Source of the DNA: JAPPLB01 sp965208945
GTDB taxonomy: Bacteria > Acidobacteriota > Terriglobia > Bryobacterales > UBA6623
DNA length: 64,000 nt
NCBI GenBank assembly: GCA_965208945.1
Contig: OZ242366.1
Location: 5,208,001-5,272,000 of the forward strand
Reading direction: 5' to 3'
Positions 44,391 through 53,642 of the stretch are shown in pieces. Positions within the stretch are counted from its first letter, which is position 1; every line of letters starts with the position of its first letter. The notes beneath the pieces are model-generated. The model saw only the letters and a program-made list of their open reading frames with translations, searched no databases and had not been told where the DNA came from. A program made the position numbers and the translations under genes.

Positions 44391-44668
44391 ACAAGAAGAA
44401 CATCGGCAGCTCGTTTGACAGTTGGCTGCGCGAAGAGGGCATCCAGGAAGAAGTGACGGCCGGCGCGATCAAGCGCGTGCTGGCCCGGCAGGTGCAGGCC
44501 GCAATGGCGGAAGGCGGCTTGTCAAAGGCCGAGATGGCGCGGCGGATGCAAACCAGCCGATCTCAACTGGACCGTTTGCTGGACCCCGAAAACGAATCCG
44601 TCACTTTGTCAACGCTCCAGAAGGCGGCTGCCGCCATCGGCCGCGAGGTACGTCTCGAATTGGTCTAG
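44387..44668 (+). CDS. HigA-like helix-turn-helix antitoxin
   Basis: The 93-residue protein has a C-terminal XRE-type helix-turn-helix (LSKAEMARRMQTSRSQLDRLL, then LSTLQKAAAAIGREVRLEL). Its N-terminal helical segment probably contacts the toxin. It starts at GTG within GTGA, overlapping the toxin stop. It should neutralise the toxin and repress the operon through the upstream 16-bp palindrome. Confidence 0.85.
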   Translation: MNKKNIGSSFDSWLREEGIQEEVTAGAIKRVLARQVQAAMAEGGLSKAEMARRMQTSRSQLDRLLDPENESVTLSTLQKAAAAIGREVRLELV

Positions 44669-44798
44669 CGGAGGCCGCCGAGACCGAATAGGGAAATCGG
44701 TTGAAGTAAGCCTGGACCCAGCGGAAAACCGGTTTTCTCACCACCTATCCTTCTGCTTGACACCGACCCGAAATGAGCAAAGGTAGTCATGAAGTTAA

Positions 44799-44975
44799 CC
44801 TGCATTTCTCACCACCCGACGGTCGAAGCACGCGATACGACCGCCAGGACTTCGTTGCGCTTGCTTGCCGTGCTCAACGTACCGTTCAAGTACGCCTGCA
44901 CGCGCCAAGCGGCTCGCGCCTCGTCCTGACGGCCCTCTCACCCACTTCGCCTCGCCACGTGGTGAGAAATACAGG
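44799..44975 (+). mobile_element. MITE-like repeat, type A, copy 15
   Basis: The left end is canonical and the right end reads GTGGTGAGAAATACAGG. Flanks are TTAA (44795-44798) and TTAA (44976-44979). The IS110 target has one substitution (ACCGTTCAAG). Confidence 0.92.
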
Positions 44976-45155
44976 TTAACCGAGCCCTCGATCTGCATCG
45001 CAGTCATGGTCTGCTGCTGAGTTCTTCGTAAGTTTTCGGGGTGCGGCGCCGTTGTTTGATCCCGCCGCATCCAGAGACCAACCTGATCGAGCTGTTTCCA
45101 AGCCCTGGCGCTACGGCCCGGGCAGGCGTATTCGGAAGCTCGCGGGGTTTCGGAA

Positions 45156-46523
45156 TCAAAGTGTTCCGACAGGTCGCACGTTTGCTCCTTTGCGGCCTGT
45201 GGCGGCATCGCCGAGATCTTCGCGGGCGCGCTCGGCGAGAGCCTGCAGGCGCTCGACAACGCCGGGGTAGCCGGCGGCGACGTCGTTCCGTTCGCCGATG
45301 TCCTTGCCGAGATGGAAGAGCAACGGCTCGCGGTTCCCGGCGGAGTCTCTCCACTCGGGGCGGTAGACATGCAGTTTCCATGGGCCGCTACGGACGGCTT
45401 GCAGGCGCTCGTCCCGGTAGAAGTAGAAGGCTTCGTGGGGCGTCTTGGCGCCGTCCTGGCCTGACATCAGCGGCCAGATGTCCTTGCCGTCGAGGATCCG
45501 GTCCTGCGGCGGCCGGACGCCGACGAGCCTGGAGACGGTGGGCAGGATGTCCATCGCGGTAGCCAGCTCATCCTGCACCAATCCCTCCGGAATCTTGCCG
45601 GGCCAGCGCATGATGCCGGGGACGCGCATCCCGCCTTCCCAGGTCGTGTTCTTTCCCGCGCGCAGCGGGCCGTTCGAGCCCGGCCGATAGCCTCTGCGTT
45701 GCCAGGGACGCAACGACGCGCCGTTGTCCGAGCTGAAGATGACGAGAGTGCGTCGGTCGATGCCAAGCTCCTCGAGCGCGTTGAAAATCTCGCCAGCGGA
45801 CCAGTCGATTTCTTCGATCGCGTCGCCGTAGATGCCGAGCTCCGATCGGCCGGCGAAACGAGCCGAGGCCGCCAGAGGCCAGTGCGGCATGCTGTGAGCC
45901 AGATAGAGGAAGAAGGGGCGGTCTTTGTTGCCGCGAATGAACCGCAGAGCTTCTTCGGTGTAGCGACGCGTGAGCAGATTTTGATCCGGCTGCTGCTCAA
46001 TGAGCCGCTCATCCCGCAAAATGGGCGTCGGCGGCGACATGAAGTTTTCGCGCGAATACCAATGGTTGCCCATGTCGTTGCTGTAGGGAATGCCGAAGTA
46101 GGAATCGAAGCCCTGCCGCGTCGGCAGGAACTTCTTGTGGTGTCCGAGATGCCACTTGCCTACGATGGCGGTAGCGTAGCCCTGCTCCTTGAGCAGTTCA
46201 GCAAGCGTAATTTCACTCTTATGCAACCCCGTGTTCGAGTACGGAAACAGGACACGGCGCCCAAGACCCACCCGCACGGGATGGCTTCCCGTGAGCAGCG
46301 CCGCCCGCGACGGAGTGCAGACTGGCGCGGCGACGTAGAAACTCGTGAATCGCGCTCCTTGACGGGCCATGCGGTCGAGGTGAGGCGTGCGGAACTTCGC
46401 CGCCCCGTAGACGCCGACATCGCCATAGCCTTGATCGTCGGTAAAGATGATGATGACGTTGGGAGGCGACGCGGCGCTCGCCGTCAGTACGAACCCAAGA
46501 AGGACTGCCATTCGTATGAGCAT
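45156..46523 (-). CDS. Secreted type I sulfatase
   Basis: The 455-residue protein has a signal peptide (about 1-18) and an alkaline-phosphatase-fold sulfatase domain. Visible are the calcium ligands in FTDDQGYGD (D29, D30), the formylglycine site CTPSRAALLTG (Cys 69), GKWHLGHHKKFLP and FSSDNGA. The Cys-type active site needs a formylglycine-generating enzyme, not seen in this window. It desulfates an organic sulfate ester, perhaps a sulfated glycan, in the periplasm or outside. Length and layout are normal for the family. Confidence 0.92.
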   Translation of the reverse strand: MLIRMAVLLGFVLTASAASPPNVIIIFTDDQGYGDVGVYGAAKFRTPHLDRMARQGARFTSFYVAAPVCTPSRAALLTGSHPVRVGLGRRVLFPYSNTGLHKSEITLAELLKEQGYATAIVGKWHLGHHKKFLPTRQGFDSYFGIPYSNDMGNHWYSRENFMSPPTPILRDERLIEQQPDQNLLTRRYTEEALRFIRGNKDRPFFLYLAHSMPHWPLAASARFAGRSELGIYGDAIEEIDWSAGEIFNALEELGIDRRTLVIFSSDNGASLRPWQRRGYRPGSNGPLRAGKNTTWEGGMRVPGIMRWPGKIPEGLVQDELATAMDILPTVSRLVGVRPPQDRILDGKDIWPLMSGQDGAKTPHEAFYFYRDERLQAVRSGPWKLHVYRPEWRDSAGNREPLLFHLGKDIGERNDVAAGYPGVVERLQALAERAREDLGDAATGRKGANVRPVGTL

Positions 46524-46577
46524 GATTCTTTCTCAAGACGATACCATTGAAAACCGAAGCTGATTCGGGGACATTAG

Positions 46578-46713
46578 CCTGCATTTCTCACCACCCGACG
46601 GCCGCAGCACACGATAAAAAGGCCGTGATTCGTGTTTCGTGTCTCGTGATTCGTGAAAACCATGGGAGGGAGCTTGGTTTGCTCCAGAAGACATGTCTGA
46701 CGGTTGGTGAACG
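46578..46713 (+). repeat. Type B repeat fragment, copy 16a
   Basis: The left end CCTGCATTTCTCACCAC is preceded by TTAG. The interior has four CGTG heptamers (46622-46655), then reads to GACGGTTGGTGAACG, where copy 16b begins after TTAA. Its right half is missing. Confidence 0.8.
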
Positions 46714-46717
46714 TTAA

Positions 46718-46917
46718 CCTGCATTTCTGACCACCCGACGGCCGAAGCACACGATACGAGTACCAGGACTTCGTTGCGCTTGCTTGCCGTGCTCGACGTA
46801 CGGTAAAGTACGCCTGCGCGCGCCAAGCGGCTCGCGCCTTTTTCCTCCGCCCGGCTTGCGCCTAGTCCTGACGGCCCTCTCACGCACTTCGCCTCGCCAT
46901 ATGGTGAAAAATGCAGG
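46718..46917 (+). mobile_element. MITE-like repeat, type A', copy 16b (nested)
   Basis: Left end CCTGCATTTCTGACCAC, right end ATGGTGAAAAATGCAGG. Flanks are TTAA (46714-46717) and CTAT (46918-46921). It is inserted at the same internal site of a type B element as copy 13. The target is altered (ACGGTAAAGTACGCC). Confidence 0.85.
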
Positions 46918-46927
46918 CTATCACCAC

Positions 46928-47701
46928 GTGAAACTCTCAGGTAAAACAGCAGTCATCACCGGCGGGGCGCGGGGCATCGGAAAAGCGTCCGCCCTGGCGC
47001 TGGCAAAAGAAGGCGCAGACATCGCCTTCGCGGATCTTCTGGAGCGCGAGGCCGCCGAGACGGTTTCGGAGATCGAAGCGCTCGGCCGCCGCGCCGTCTT
47101 CACCCGCGCGGACGTCGGCAAGCGGGCTGATTGCGAACGCCTGTTCGCCGATGCCATCGGCACACTCGGACGAGTCGACATCCTGTTGAACAACGCCGCG
47201 GCCTCGGTCAGAAAACTGCTCATCGACATGGAGGTCTCCGATGTCGAGAAGACCTGGGGACCGACGCTCTGGTCGGTCTTTCACTGTTCGCAGTTGGCGG
47301 CCCGGCAGATGATTGCTCAGGGCGCCGGTGGCAGCATCATTTCGATCAGCTCCGTGCAGGGCGTCAGGCCGTACGCGCTGTCGACGGCCTACAACGGCGC
47401 CAAGGCGGCAGTGATTCACATGTCGCGAACATGGGCCGTGGAGCTGGCGCAGCACGGAATCCGCGTCAACACCATCGAGCCCGGATGGATCGATACGCCA
47501 GGCGAGCGGAAGCACGCCGACGAAGACGAGATCCGAACCCTGGGCGCGAAACTCCCCTTCAAGAGACTGGGGAAGCCGGAAGAGATAGCCGGCCTGGTCG
47601 TCTTTCTCGCCTCGGACGAAGACGCCGGCTACGTCACGGGAAGTTCACTGCGCATGGATGGAGGCTTCATCCTGCCGCGCATGACGAAGCTCGAAAACTG
47701 A
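46928..47701 (+). CDS. Short-chain dehydrogenase/reductase
   Basis: The 257-residue protein is a classical SDR: TGGARGIG cofactor loop (11-18), NNAA motif (88-91), and catalytic Ser 142, Tyr 155 and Lys 159 (YNGAK). The acidic residue after beta-2 (FADLLER) suggests NAD(H). It oxidises or reduces an unknown alcohol, sugar or ketone in the cytoplasm. Start is GTG at 46928, only 10 bp after repeat copy 16b. An in-frame ATG at 46901 lies inside the repeat end, so the leader, or even the N-terminus, may be repeat-derived. Confidence 0.9.
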   Translation: MKLSGKTAVITGGARGIGKASALALAKEGADIAFADLLEREAAETVSEIEALGRRAVFTRADVGKRADCERLFADAIGTLGRVDILLNNAAASVRKLLIDMEVSDVEKTWGPTLWSVFHCSQLAARQMIAQGAGGSIISISSVQGVRPYALSTAYNGAKAAVIHMSRTWAVELAQHGIRVNTIEPGWIDTPGERKHADEDEIRTLGAKLPFKRLGKPEEIAGLVVFLASDEDAGYVTGSSLRMDGGFILPRMTKLEN

Positions 47702-47909
47702 ACTGCCGCAGGCGCGTAAGGCGATCTTATCGGGTGCTTCGGCTGTCAGGCGGAGAGAAGCAGGCTATCCTGCATTTCTCACCACCCGACGGTCGAAGCA
47801 CGCCATACGACCGCCATGACTTCGTTGCGCTTGCTTGCCGTGCTCAACGTACTGTTCAATATATGGTTCGCTCCCGGGATGTCCACCTATTCCTTCTTGC
47901 TGAACGTTG

Positions 47910-48050
47910 GTCTGCGCCAATATATCCGACCTCTAGGTGGAACCGCGCTGGTTCCGGGCCATGATGGGGTCCGCACGTCCCGCTCCTCATAAGTACGCCG
48001 ACCTGTGAGGGCCATGAACAGTAACAGGATTCGGTGACGCCGGTACGACC
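47910..48050 (-). ncRNA. Putative bridge RNA of IS110 copy 2
   Basis: Guide segments are identical to copy 1: target guides at 48016-48023 and 47991-47999, donor guides at 47964-47968 and 47919-47925, and a hairpin at 47939-47955. Ends are estimates. Confidence 0.75.
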
Positions 48051-48123
48051 GTTTTGTCCATCAATCGGGAGTAAGCAGACAAACTGTGAGCTCCTGGTAG
48101 TGCTACGGCGGACCGCAGGGCGG

Positions 48124-49197
48124 TTAACCCGCCGGGGCTGGTTGCCGCTGTTGAGAGAAGCGCTGGCCGCTGCTCAGCAAGGCCCATGCGATGCGCGCCA
48201 GCCGTGCCGCCAGCGCCACGATCACGACCCGCCGATCTTTGTTCAGGAGCATCCGCCGCAGCCACTGGCCGAGTTGGTCGCTGCGCTTCGCGAGCACGTC
48301 GAGGCTCGAGCGGGCACAGTGCACCAGCAGCGTCCGGACGTAGCGGTTGCCGCGCTTGCTGATGCCTCCCAAGCGCTGCTTGCCTCCGCTGGAGTACTCT
48401 CTCGGCACCAGACCCAACCAAGCAGCGACGTCGCGCCCCTTCTCGAAGGCCTCGGCGTTGCCGATCGTCGCCACCAAGGCCGTCGCTGTCTGCACGCCGA
48501 TGCCGGGGATCTCTCTGAGCCGCCGGCAGGCCTCGCTCGCCTGCGCTTTCCTCAGCAGATAGGTGTTGACTTGCTGAATCTTCTCTGCCAGCACTTGCCA
48601 TTCGGCAAACATGCCCGCCAGCAGCGCCCGCATTTCGTCGGACAGGCCGTTATCGGCGTCCTCGAGGATCTCCGGCAGACGGACCACAAACCAACGCTTG
48701 CCCTGTGGAAGGGTGATGCCGCGTTCCAGCAGAAAGGCGCGCGCCTGGTTGATCAACTGCGTCGAGTTGCCCACCAGCCGCGAGCGATAGCGGTGCAGCG
48801 ACTGCATCGACAGTTGTTGCTCGCTCTTGACCGCCACGAAGCGCATGCTCGGCCGCAGACAGGCTTCCGCGCAGGCCTCGGCGTCCGTCGAGTCGTTCTT
48901 GTCGCGCTTCACAAAGGGCTTCACATATTTGGGCGGCATCAGCTTCACGTCGTGCCCCTGGGCCAGCAGTTGGCGGCCCAGGTGATGGGCGCCGCAGCAG
49001 GCTTCCATGCCGATACGGCAGGGCTGCATCTGGGCGGTCACCTCCAGCAGCTTGCCCTTCGAGTAGCGGCGACGGGTGAGCACCCGGCCGGTTGCGTCCA
49101 AGCCGACCAAGTCGACGTTGTGTTTTGCTAGATCGAGGCCGATCGTGACGACCTCCTTCCATACGCTCTTGCGGGATGATCGCTGGGTCGTTGCCAT
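48124..49197 (-). CDS. IS110-family transposase, copy 2
   Basis: The 357-residue protein is identical in translation to copy 1, with the DEDD residues (D22, E65, D102, D105) and the C-terminal SSGGK block intact. The same ATG and GAGGAAA site apply. Identity between copies implies recent transposition. Confidence 0.95.
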   Translation of the reverse strand: MATTQRSSRKSVWKEVVTIGLDLAKHNVDLVGLDATGRVLTRRRYSKGKLLEVTAQMQPCRIGMEACCGAHHLGRQLLAQGHDVKLMPPKYVKPFVKRDKNDSTDAEACAEACLRPSMRFVAVKSEQQLSMQSLHRYRSRLVGNSTQLINQARAFLLERGITLPQGKRWFVVRLPEILEDADNGLSDEMRALLAGMFAEWQVLAEKIQQVNTYLLRKAQASEACRRLREIPGIGVQTATALVATIGNAEAFEKGRDVAAWLGLVPREYSSGGKQRLGGISKRGNRYVRTLLVHCARSSLDVLAKRSDQLGQWLRRMLLNKDRRVVIVALAARLARIAWALLSSGQRFSQQRQPAPAG

Positions 49198-49386
49198 GAT
49201 GGTTTCCTCTCGGTTCGTGAACTGCGGCCGGGGACGGCCGTTGCTACCAGCATGGCCGAACTCGACGACGCAGCGGAAGTGGGAGCGAACCATCCCATAA
49301 GTACGCCTGCGCGCGCCAAGCGGCTTGCGCCTAGTCCTGACAGCCCTCTCACGCACTTCACCTCTCCAAGTGCTGAGACATGCAGG

Positions 49387-51123
49387 CTATGGCAACCTTC
49401 CTGCATCGAAAGCTCCGGCGGCTTCGCCCTCGGAAAGCCGTTCCAGGAAGCGGAAGTCACACCCTTCGTGCGCCTGGGTGACTTCGCGAAGAAAGAGCCG
49501 ACCGTAACCGCGGCGATAAGGAGCCGGAGGCGGTTCGTAGGCGGCGAGGCGTCCGAGAATCTCGTTGTCCTCGACCAGGAGTTGAATGCGCCGTGCCGGG
49601 ACGTCGAGCTCGATCACGTCGCCCGTCCGGACGGCGGCGAGCGGGCCGCCCACCGCGGCTTCCGGCGAGACATGCAGAACGTCCGTCCCGAAGCTCGTAC
49701 CGCTCATGCGGGCATCGCTGATGCGAACGATGTCGTCAATCCCCTGCCTGAGCAGCTTGGCGGGAATGGGCAGATGCCCCCACTCGGGGAAGCCCGGCCC
49801 GCCGGTGGGGCCGGCATGCTTCAGCACGAGGACGGAGTTTTCGTCTATCTCCAGGCCGTCGTCGTCGATGCGCGCTCGCAACTCTTCATAGCGATCGAAG
49901 ACGACCGCCTTGCCGCGGTGTTGGAGCAAGTGCGGCGAGGCAGCCGTCTGCTTGATGACCGCGCCGTCGGGAGCAAGATTGCCGTAAAGAATCGCGGTGC
50001 CCCCTTCATTGTTGAGAGGCCGGTCGAGGGGACGGATCACGTCGGTGTTCGAACACGCCGCATCCGCTACGTTTTCGGCGATGGTCCGGCCGTTCGCCGT
50101 CAATGACGAGCCGTCAAGCAAAGGCAGGATCTCTTTCATGACTACGGGCAGGCCACCGGCGTAGTAGAAGTCCTCCATGAGATAGCGGCCGGACGGCTTG
50201 ATGTTGGCCAGGAAGGGCGTCTCGCGGGAAAGGCGGTCGAAGTCGCTCAGGCGCAGATCCACCCCGGCGCGGCCGGCGATGGCGAGCAGGTGGACGACGG
50301 CATTGGTCGAGCCGCCGATCGCCATGTCGGTCCGAACCGCGTTCTCGAATGCGGCTCGGGTGAGAATCTTCGAGGGCCGCAGGTCTTCCCAAACCATGTC
50401 CACGATGCGCCGGCCGGCGTCTTCGGCGAGCTGGAAGCGGCGCGCATCGGCAGCGGGAATCGCGGCGGCCCCGGGCAACGTGATCCCCAGGGATTCGGCC
50501 ATCGATGCCATGGTCGAAGCGGTGCCCATGACCATGCAGTGACCATTGCTTCGCGCGATGCAGCCTTCGACTTCGGCGAGCTGTTCGTCGGTCAGCCGCC
50601 CGGCCCGGTACTCCTGAAAGAGAAGCCGGCCGTCAGTGCCCGAACCGATCTCCTTCCGCCCCCAATGACCGCTGAGCTGCGGTCCCCCGGTAACCATGAC
50701 GGCGGGCAGGTCGGCGCTGGCGGCGCCCATCAGTTGGGCGGGCGTGGTCTTGTCACAACCGCTGAGCAACACGACGCCGTCGATGGGGTTGGCGGTGATG
50801 CATTCCTCGACGTCCATCGCCATGAGATTGCGGAAGAGCATCGTCGTGGGCTTCATGAAGAGCTCGCCGAGCGAGATGGTCGGGAACTCGAGAGGCACCC
50901 CGCCGGCCGCCCAGACACCGCGCTTGACCGCTTCGGCGACACGCCTGAGATGCACGTTGCAGTGCGTGAGCTCGCTCCAGGAGTTGCAGATGCCAATGAC
51001 CGGCTTGCCCTCGAACCCGGCCGGCCCCAAGCCCTCGGAACGAAGGGCGGCGCGGCGAACGAGGGCTTCATATTCCGGCCCGCCGAACCAGCGGGCGCTG
51101 CGAAGTTTTTGGGGATCGCGCAT
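49387..51123 (-). CDS. IlvD/Edd-family dehydratase (sugar-acid or dihydroxy-acid)
   Basis: The protein of about 578 residues starts MRDPQKLRSARWF, the usual IlvD-family N-terminus. Candidate iron-sulfur ligands are Cys 55, Cys 123 (LSGCDKTTPAQ) and the Cys of NGHCMVMG near 196; MAIGGSTNAVVHL and SDARMSGTSFG are also present. The family holds dihydroxy-acid dehydratase (branched-chain amino acids) and sugar-acid dehydratases. The RSARWFGGPE start and the catabolic neighbourhood favour a sugar-acid role such as arabonate dehydratase, but this is an inference. The TAG stop lies in the CTAT flank of repeat copy 17. An ATG 12 bp further upstream is possible. Confidence 0.87.
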   Translation of the reverse strand: MRDPQKLRSARWFGGPEYEALVRRAALRSEGLGPAGFEGKPVIGICNSWSELTHCNVHLRRVAEAVKRGVWAAGGVPLEFPTISLGELFMKPTTMLFRNLMAMDVEECITANPIDGVVLLSGCDKTTPAQLMGAASADLPAVMVTGGPQLSGHWGRKEIGSGTDGRLLFQEYRAGRLTDEQLAEVEGCIARSNGHCMVMGTASTMASMAESLGITLPGAAAIPAADARRFQLAEDAGRRIVDMVWEDLRPSKILTRAAFENAVRTDMAIGGSTNAVVHLLAIAGRAGVDLRLSDFDRLSRETPFLANIKPSGRYLMEDFYYAGGLPVVMKEILPLLDGSSLTANGRTIAENVADAACSNTDVIRPLDRPLNNEGGTAILYGNLAPDGAVIKQTAASPHLLQHRGKAVVFDRYEELRARIDDDGLEIDENSVLVLKHAGPTGGPGFPEWGHLPIPAKLLRQGIDDIVRISDARMSGTSFGTDVLHVSPEAAVGGPLAAVRTGDVIELDVPARRIQLLVEDNEILGRLAAYEPPPAPYRRGYGRLFLREVTQAHEGCDFRFLERLSEGEAAGAFDAGRLP

Positions 51124-51139
51124 GCCGCATACCATAACA

Positions 51140-51377
51140 AGCCGTGATTCGTGTTTCGTGTCTCGTGATTCGTGAAAACCATGGGCGGAGGACTGGTTCG
51201 CTCCAGAAGAAATGTCTGACGGCCTATGAACCCTAAAGGCCGTGTTTCGTGACCCGAGGGGTGAAGGAGGCGATTTGGCAAGTACGCCTGAGCGCGCCTT
51301 TTTCCTCCGCCCTGCACACGCCTCGTCCTGACGGCGCTATCACTCACTTCGCCTCGCCACGTGGTGAGAACTTCAGG
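51140..51377 (+). repeat. Left-truncated type B repeat, copy 18
   Basis: The normal left end is missing. The sequence starts in the CGTG heptamers (51143-51176), passes through GAAATGTCTGACGGCC and CCCTAAAGGCCG, joins CAAGTACGCC and ends GTGGTGAGAACTTCAGG. It lies 17 bp upstream of the dehydratase start codon. Confidence 0.8.
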
Positions 51378-51495
51378 CTGGAGGCGGAAACGTGAAGGTT
51401 GGCTGGGGAGGCGACGCGACGCCGATCAATACGCCGAATGCTGGTCAGAGCCACTTCTGAAGACTTCCGTCATTCGAGATTCGGTGCTCGCGGTT

Positions 51496-51978
51496 TCAGG
51501 TGACCTTGCCGCGGGGACGCCGGGGTAGCCAACGGCCGACCTGCGAGACATACGTTGCAAAGTCGCCGCCGAACTCCCGCTCAAGGCGCGGCTCCTCGTA
51601 GAGTCGTATGAACAGGGAGAAAATCACGAACAGCAGCACCGCGTAGACCACAAGGATGACAGCCCCGAAGAAGACCGCCCACCCGACGACCACCGTCAGC
51701 ACCGCTACGTACATCGGGTTTCGCGTGTAGCGGTAGAAACCCCGGGTCACGAGCCGCTTCGGGGCGTCGATCGGCGCGGGTGTTCCGCTCCCAATGACGG
51801 CAAAGTCCCACGCCGAGCGCAGATAGACGACGATGCCGAACGCGAAGAGGAACAGGGCCAAGCCCAGCGCCGCTCCGCTGGCGGCCGTTCGATCTGCCGC
51901 AATCAATATCGGAAGCAATACCGCAAACGTGCCGGGCATCACCACCGTGAACAGCGCGGTCTTCAGGAAGAGCTTCAC
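51496..51978 (-). CDS. Isoprenylcysteine methyltransferase-family membrane protein
   Basis: The 160-residue protein has about four transmembrane helices and the ICMT/PEMT-like C-terminal signature: RGFYRYTRNPMYV, then EEPRLEREFGGDFATYVSQVGRWLPR. Bacterial members are membrane methyltransferases of mostly unknown substrate (lipid or small-molecule). It is monocistronic, flanked by repeats 18 and 19. The SAM-binding part is short, as in this family. Confidence 0.82.
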   Translation of the reverse strand: MKLFLKTALFTVVMPGTFAVLLPILIAADRTAASGAALGLALFLFAFGIVVYLRSAWDFAVIGSGTPAPIDAPKRLVTRGFYRYTRNPMYVAVLTVVVGWAVFFGAVILVVYAVLLFVIFSLFIRLYEEPRLEREFGGDFATYVSQVGRWLPRRPRGKVT

Positions 51979-52043
51979 GTTTCGTCATCTTACACAGTCG
52001 AGAATCGAGCATTTCTGAATCATCTGGGCAGGCCAGGACCTAA

Positions 52044-52244
52044 CCTGCATTTCTCACCACCCGACGGTCGAAGCACACGATAAAAGGCCGTGATTCGTGT
52101 TTCGTGTCTCGTGATTCGTGAAAAACCTTTAAAGGCCATGTTGCGCGCGCCAAGCGGCACGCGCCTTTTTCCTCCGTCCTGCGCGCGCCTCGTCCTGACG
52201 CCCCTCTCACGCACTTCGACTCGCCGCGTGGTGAGAAATGCCGG
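52044..52244 (+). mobile_element. MITE-like repeat, type B variant, copy 19
   Basis: The left end is canonical and the right end reads GTGGTGAGAAATGCCGG. Flanks are CTAA (52040-52043) and CTAG (52245-52248). It has four CGTG heptamers (52090-52123) followed directly by GCGCGCCAAGCGG; the IS110 target region is deleted. Confidence 0.85.
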
Positions 52245-52412
52245 CTAGCTGCAAGCGCCGATGAGCAACGGGTCTCCGCCGGGCTGGCGGCGCCTGAGCG
52301 CGTGCGGAACCTGGGCAATGAGCCGGCTGAACAGGAGCGGCAGGACGCGAGCGGCCGCCGAGCACTGCCGCATGACAAACCCTGGTGCAACCGTATTCGC
52401 GAAACAAACCGC

Positions 52413-53600
52413 TCAGCGGTTGAACGGCGCTTCGTTGATCCAGTGAAAGCCGCGGTTGATCAGCCGGAACTCGCTTTCGTCGACACGGCGCATCGTGACG
52501 CTGAGAGCACGGCCGTAATGGCTCCCATCCAGACGCAGTGTTTCCGGCTCGGGCGTACTGTAGGCAAATTCACTATCCAAGAACAGCTTCCCGGCACCAG
52601 GGTCCAGGTTCAGATCGTAGCGGTTGCGCTTACCGCTCATGCGTTCCAGGAATGCAAGCTGTTCGGCATGGCCGATGATCAATCTCCGCCAGCGAACATT
52701 GTCAGGAACCCCAGGCGGATGGGCCTCGCCGTCCAGGGCATATTCCTCCACCTGCCAGATTCCATACAGCGGAGACTTCTCCGATCTCGCTTGCAGTGTC
52801 GAATGGGATTGGTAGAGATTCGCAACCGTAACCCAGGCCAGAAGCAGCAGCTTCAATACGAAGGCTGCGCGTAGAAAAGCGGGCCGCCGCAACACGGTCT
52901 CCGCCGAAGCGGGGTCCGCAGCGCGGTTCAAAACGAACAGGTTCAGCAGCCTCCCCGCGTCCGGGACAGCCAGAAAGATCGCCAGCGCGAGAAGGTGCAG
53001 GGAGAACAACTTCACGGGCACGTCGTAGCAGAAATTGAGCACTACGACATGGCTCATGACCGCGATCGAGACAAGCGCCCCAAGCGTGGTCGTGCGGGGA
53101 AAAAAGAGCAGCATCCCCGCCAGCATCTCCACAGCACCGCTGAATATGGTGTACGGGGCGGACGCACCCATGAAGGACCACAACAGTCCCATGGGAGAAG
53201 CGTCGCCGAACGGCTGCACCAGCCGGTGCAACGACAAGGGGGGAAACTGCGATGGGATCACCTTCGCCGCTCCATACATGATGAGCAATCCTCCGAGCGA
53301 CAGGCGAACCAGCACACGGAGTCCCAGGTAAAGACGGTGATAGTGGTTGCGTTTGTGGTCGGCGAGCGACCACACGAGTGCGGCGGCCAGCGCCATCAGG
53401 ATGAAACAGAGGACCTGGACGTAGTGGAAGGTCGTGTCTCCGCTGCCGTTGAGTCGATACGTGGCATTGACACCGAGAAGTTCGCCCGTCCAGGGGACGA
53501 GCCGGTTCCAGAGCCAATCAGGCGGTAGCTGAATGAGATACAGCATCAGATAGGCGAACAGCCACCGAAAGGCGATCTTCTTGAGATGAGGCCATTGCAT
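52413..53600 (-). CDS. DoxX-like integral membrane protein
   Basis: The 395-residue protein has about seven to eight hydrophobic helices in its first 290 residues. It resembles the DoxX/SURF4-like group in the region LGGLLIMYGAAKVIPSQFPP and GAVEMLAGMLLFFPRTTTLGALVSIAVM. The C-terminal soluble domain of about 110 residues (GIWQVEEYALDG, RWRRLIIGHAEQLAFLERMSGKRNRYDL) is of unknown role. Similar proteins are common in Bacteroidetes and Acidobacteria without known function. It is monocistronic. Confidence 0.72.
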   Translation of the reverse strand: MQWPHLKKIAFRWLFAYLMLYLIQLPPDWLWNRLVPWTGELLGVNATYRLNGSGDTTFHYVQVLCFILMALAAALVWSLADHKRNHYHRLYLGLRVLVRLSLGGLLIMYGAAKVIPSQFPPLSLHRLVQPFGDASPMGLLWSFMGASAPYTIFSGAVEMLAGMLLFFPRTTTLGALVSIAVMSHVVVLNFCYDVPVKLFSLHLLALAIFLAVPDAGRLLNLFVLNRAADPASAETVLRRPAFLRAAFVLKLLLLAWVTVANLYQSHSTLQARSEKSPLYGIWQVEEYALDGEAHPPGVPDNVRWRRLIIGHAEQLAFLERMSGKRNRYDLNLDPGAGKLFLDSEFAYSTPEPETLRLDGSHYGRALSVTMRRVDESEFRLINRGFHWINEAPFNR

Positions 53601-53642
53601 GGGGCTTCACTGTATCGCAGAGGCCGAATCCGGAAGGATTAG

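Larger units (their letters stand above)
47860..49300 (-). mobile_element. IS110-family insertion sequence, copy 2
   Basis: The same 1441 bp as copy 1, shifted by 40720 bp, with no difference seen in the stretches compared. Subterminal inverted repeats lie at 47863-47875 and 49281-49293. Inserted at the same base of the repeat, in the same orientation. Confidence 0.95.
47769..49386 (+). mobile_element. MITE-like repeat copy 17, split by IS110 element 2
   Basis: The left half (47769-47859) and right half (49301-49386) carry canonical and decayed ends (GTGCTGAGACATGCAGG). Flanks are CTAT (47765-47768) and CTAT (49387-49390). A separate right-end scar (GGAGAGAAGCAGG) sits immediately to its left at about 47752-47764. 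Confidence 0.88.

Noticed and set aside
44730..44760. Possible further repeat copy (CCGGTTTTCTCACCACC)
   Set aside because: Only about 12 bases match the left end and no right end follows; noted as a possible relic only.
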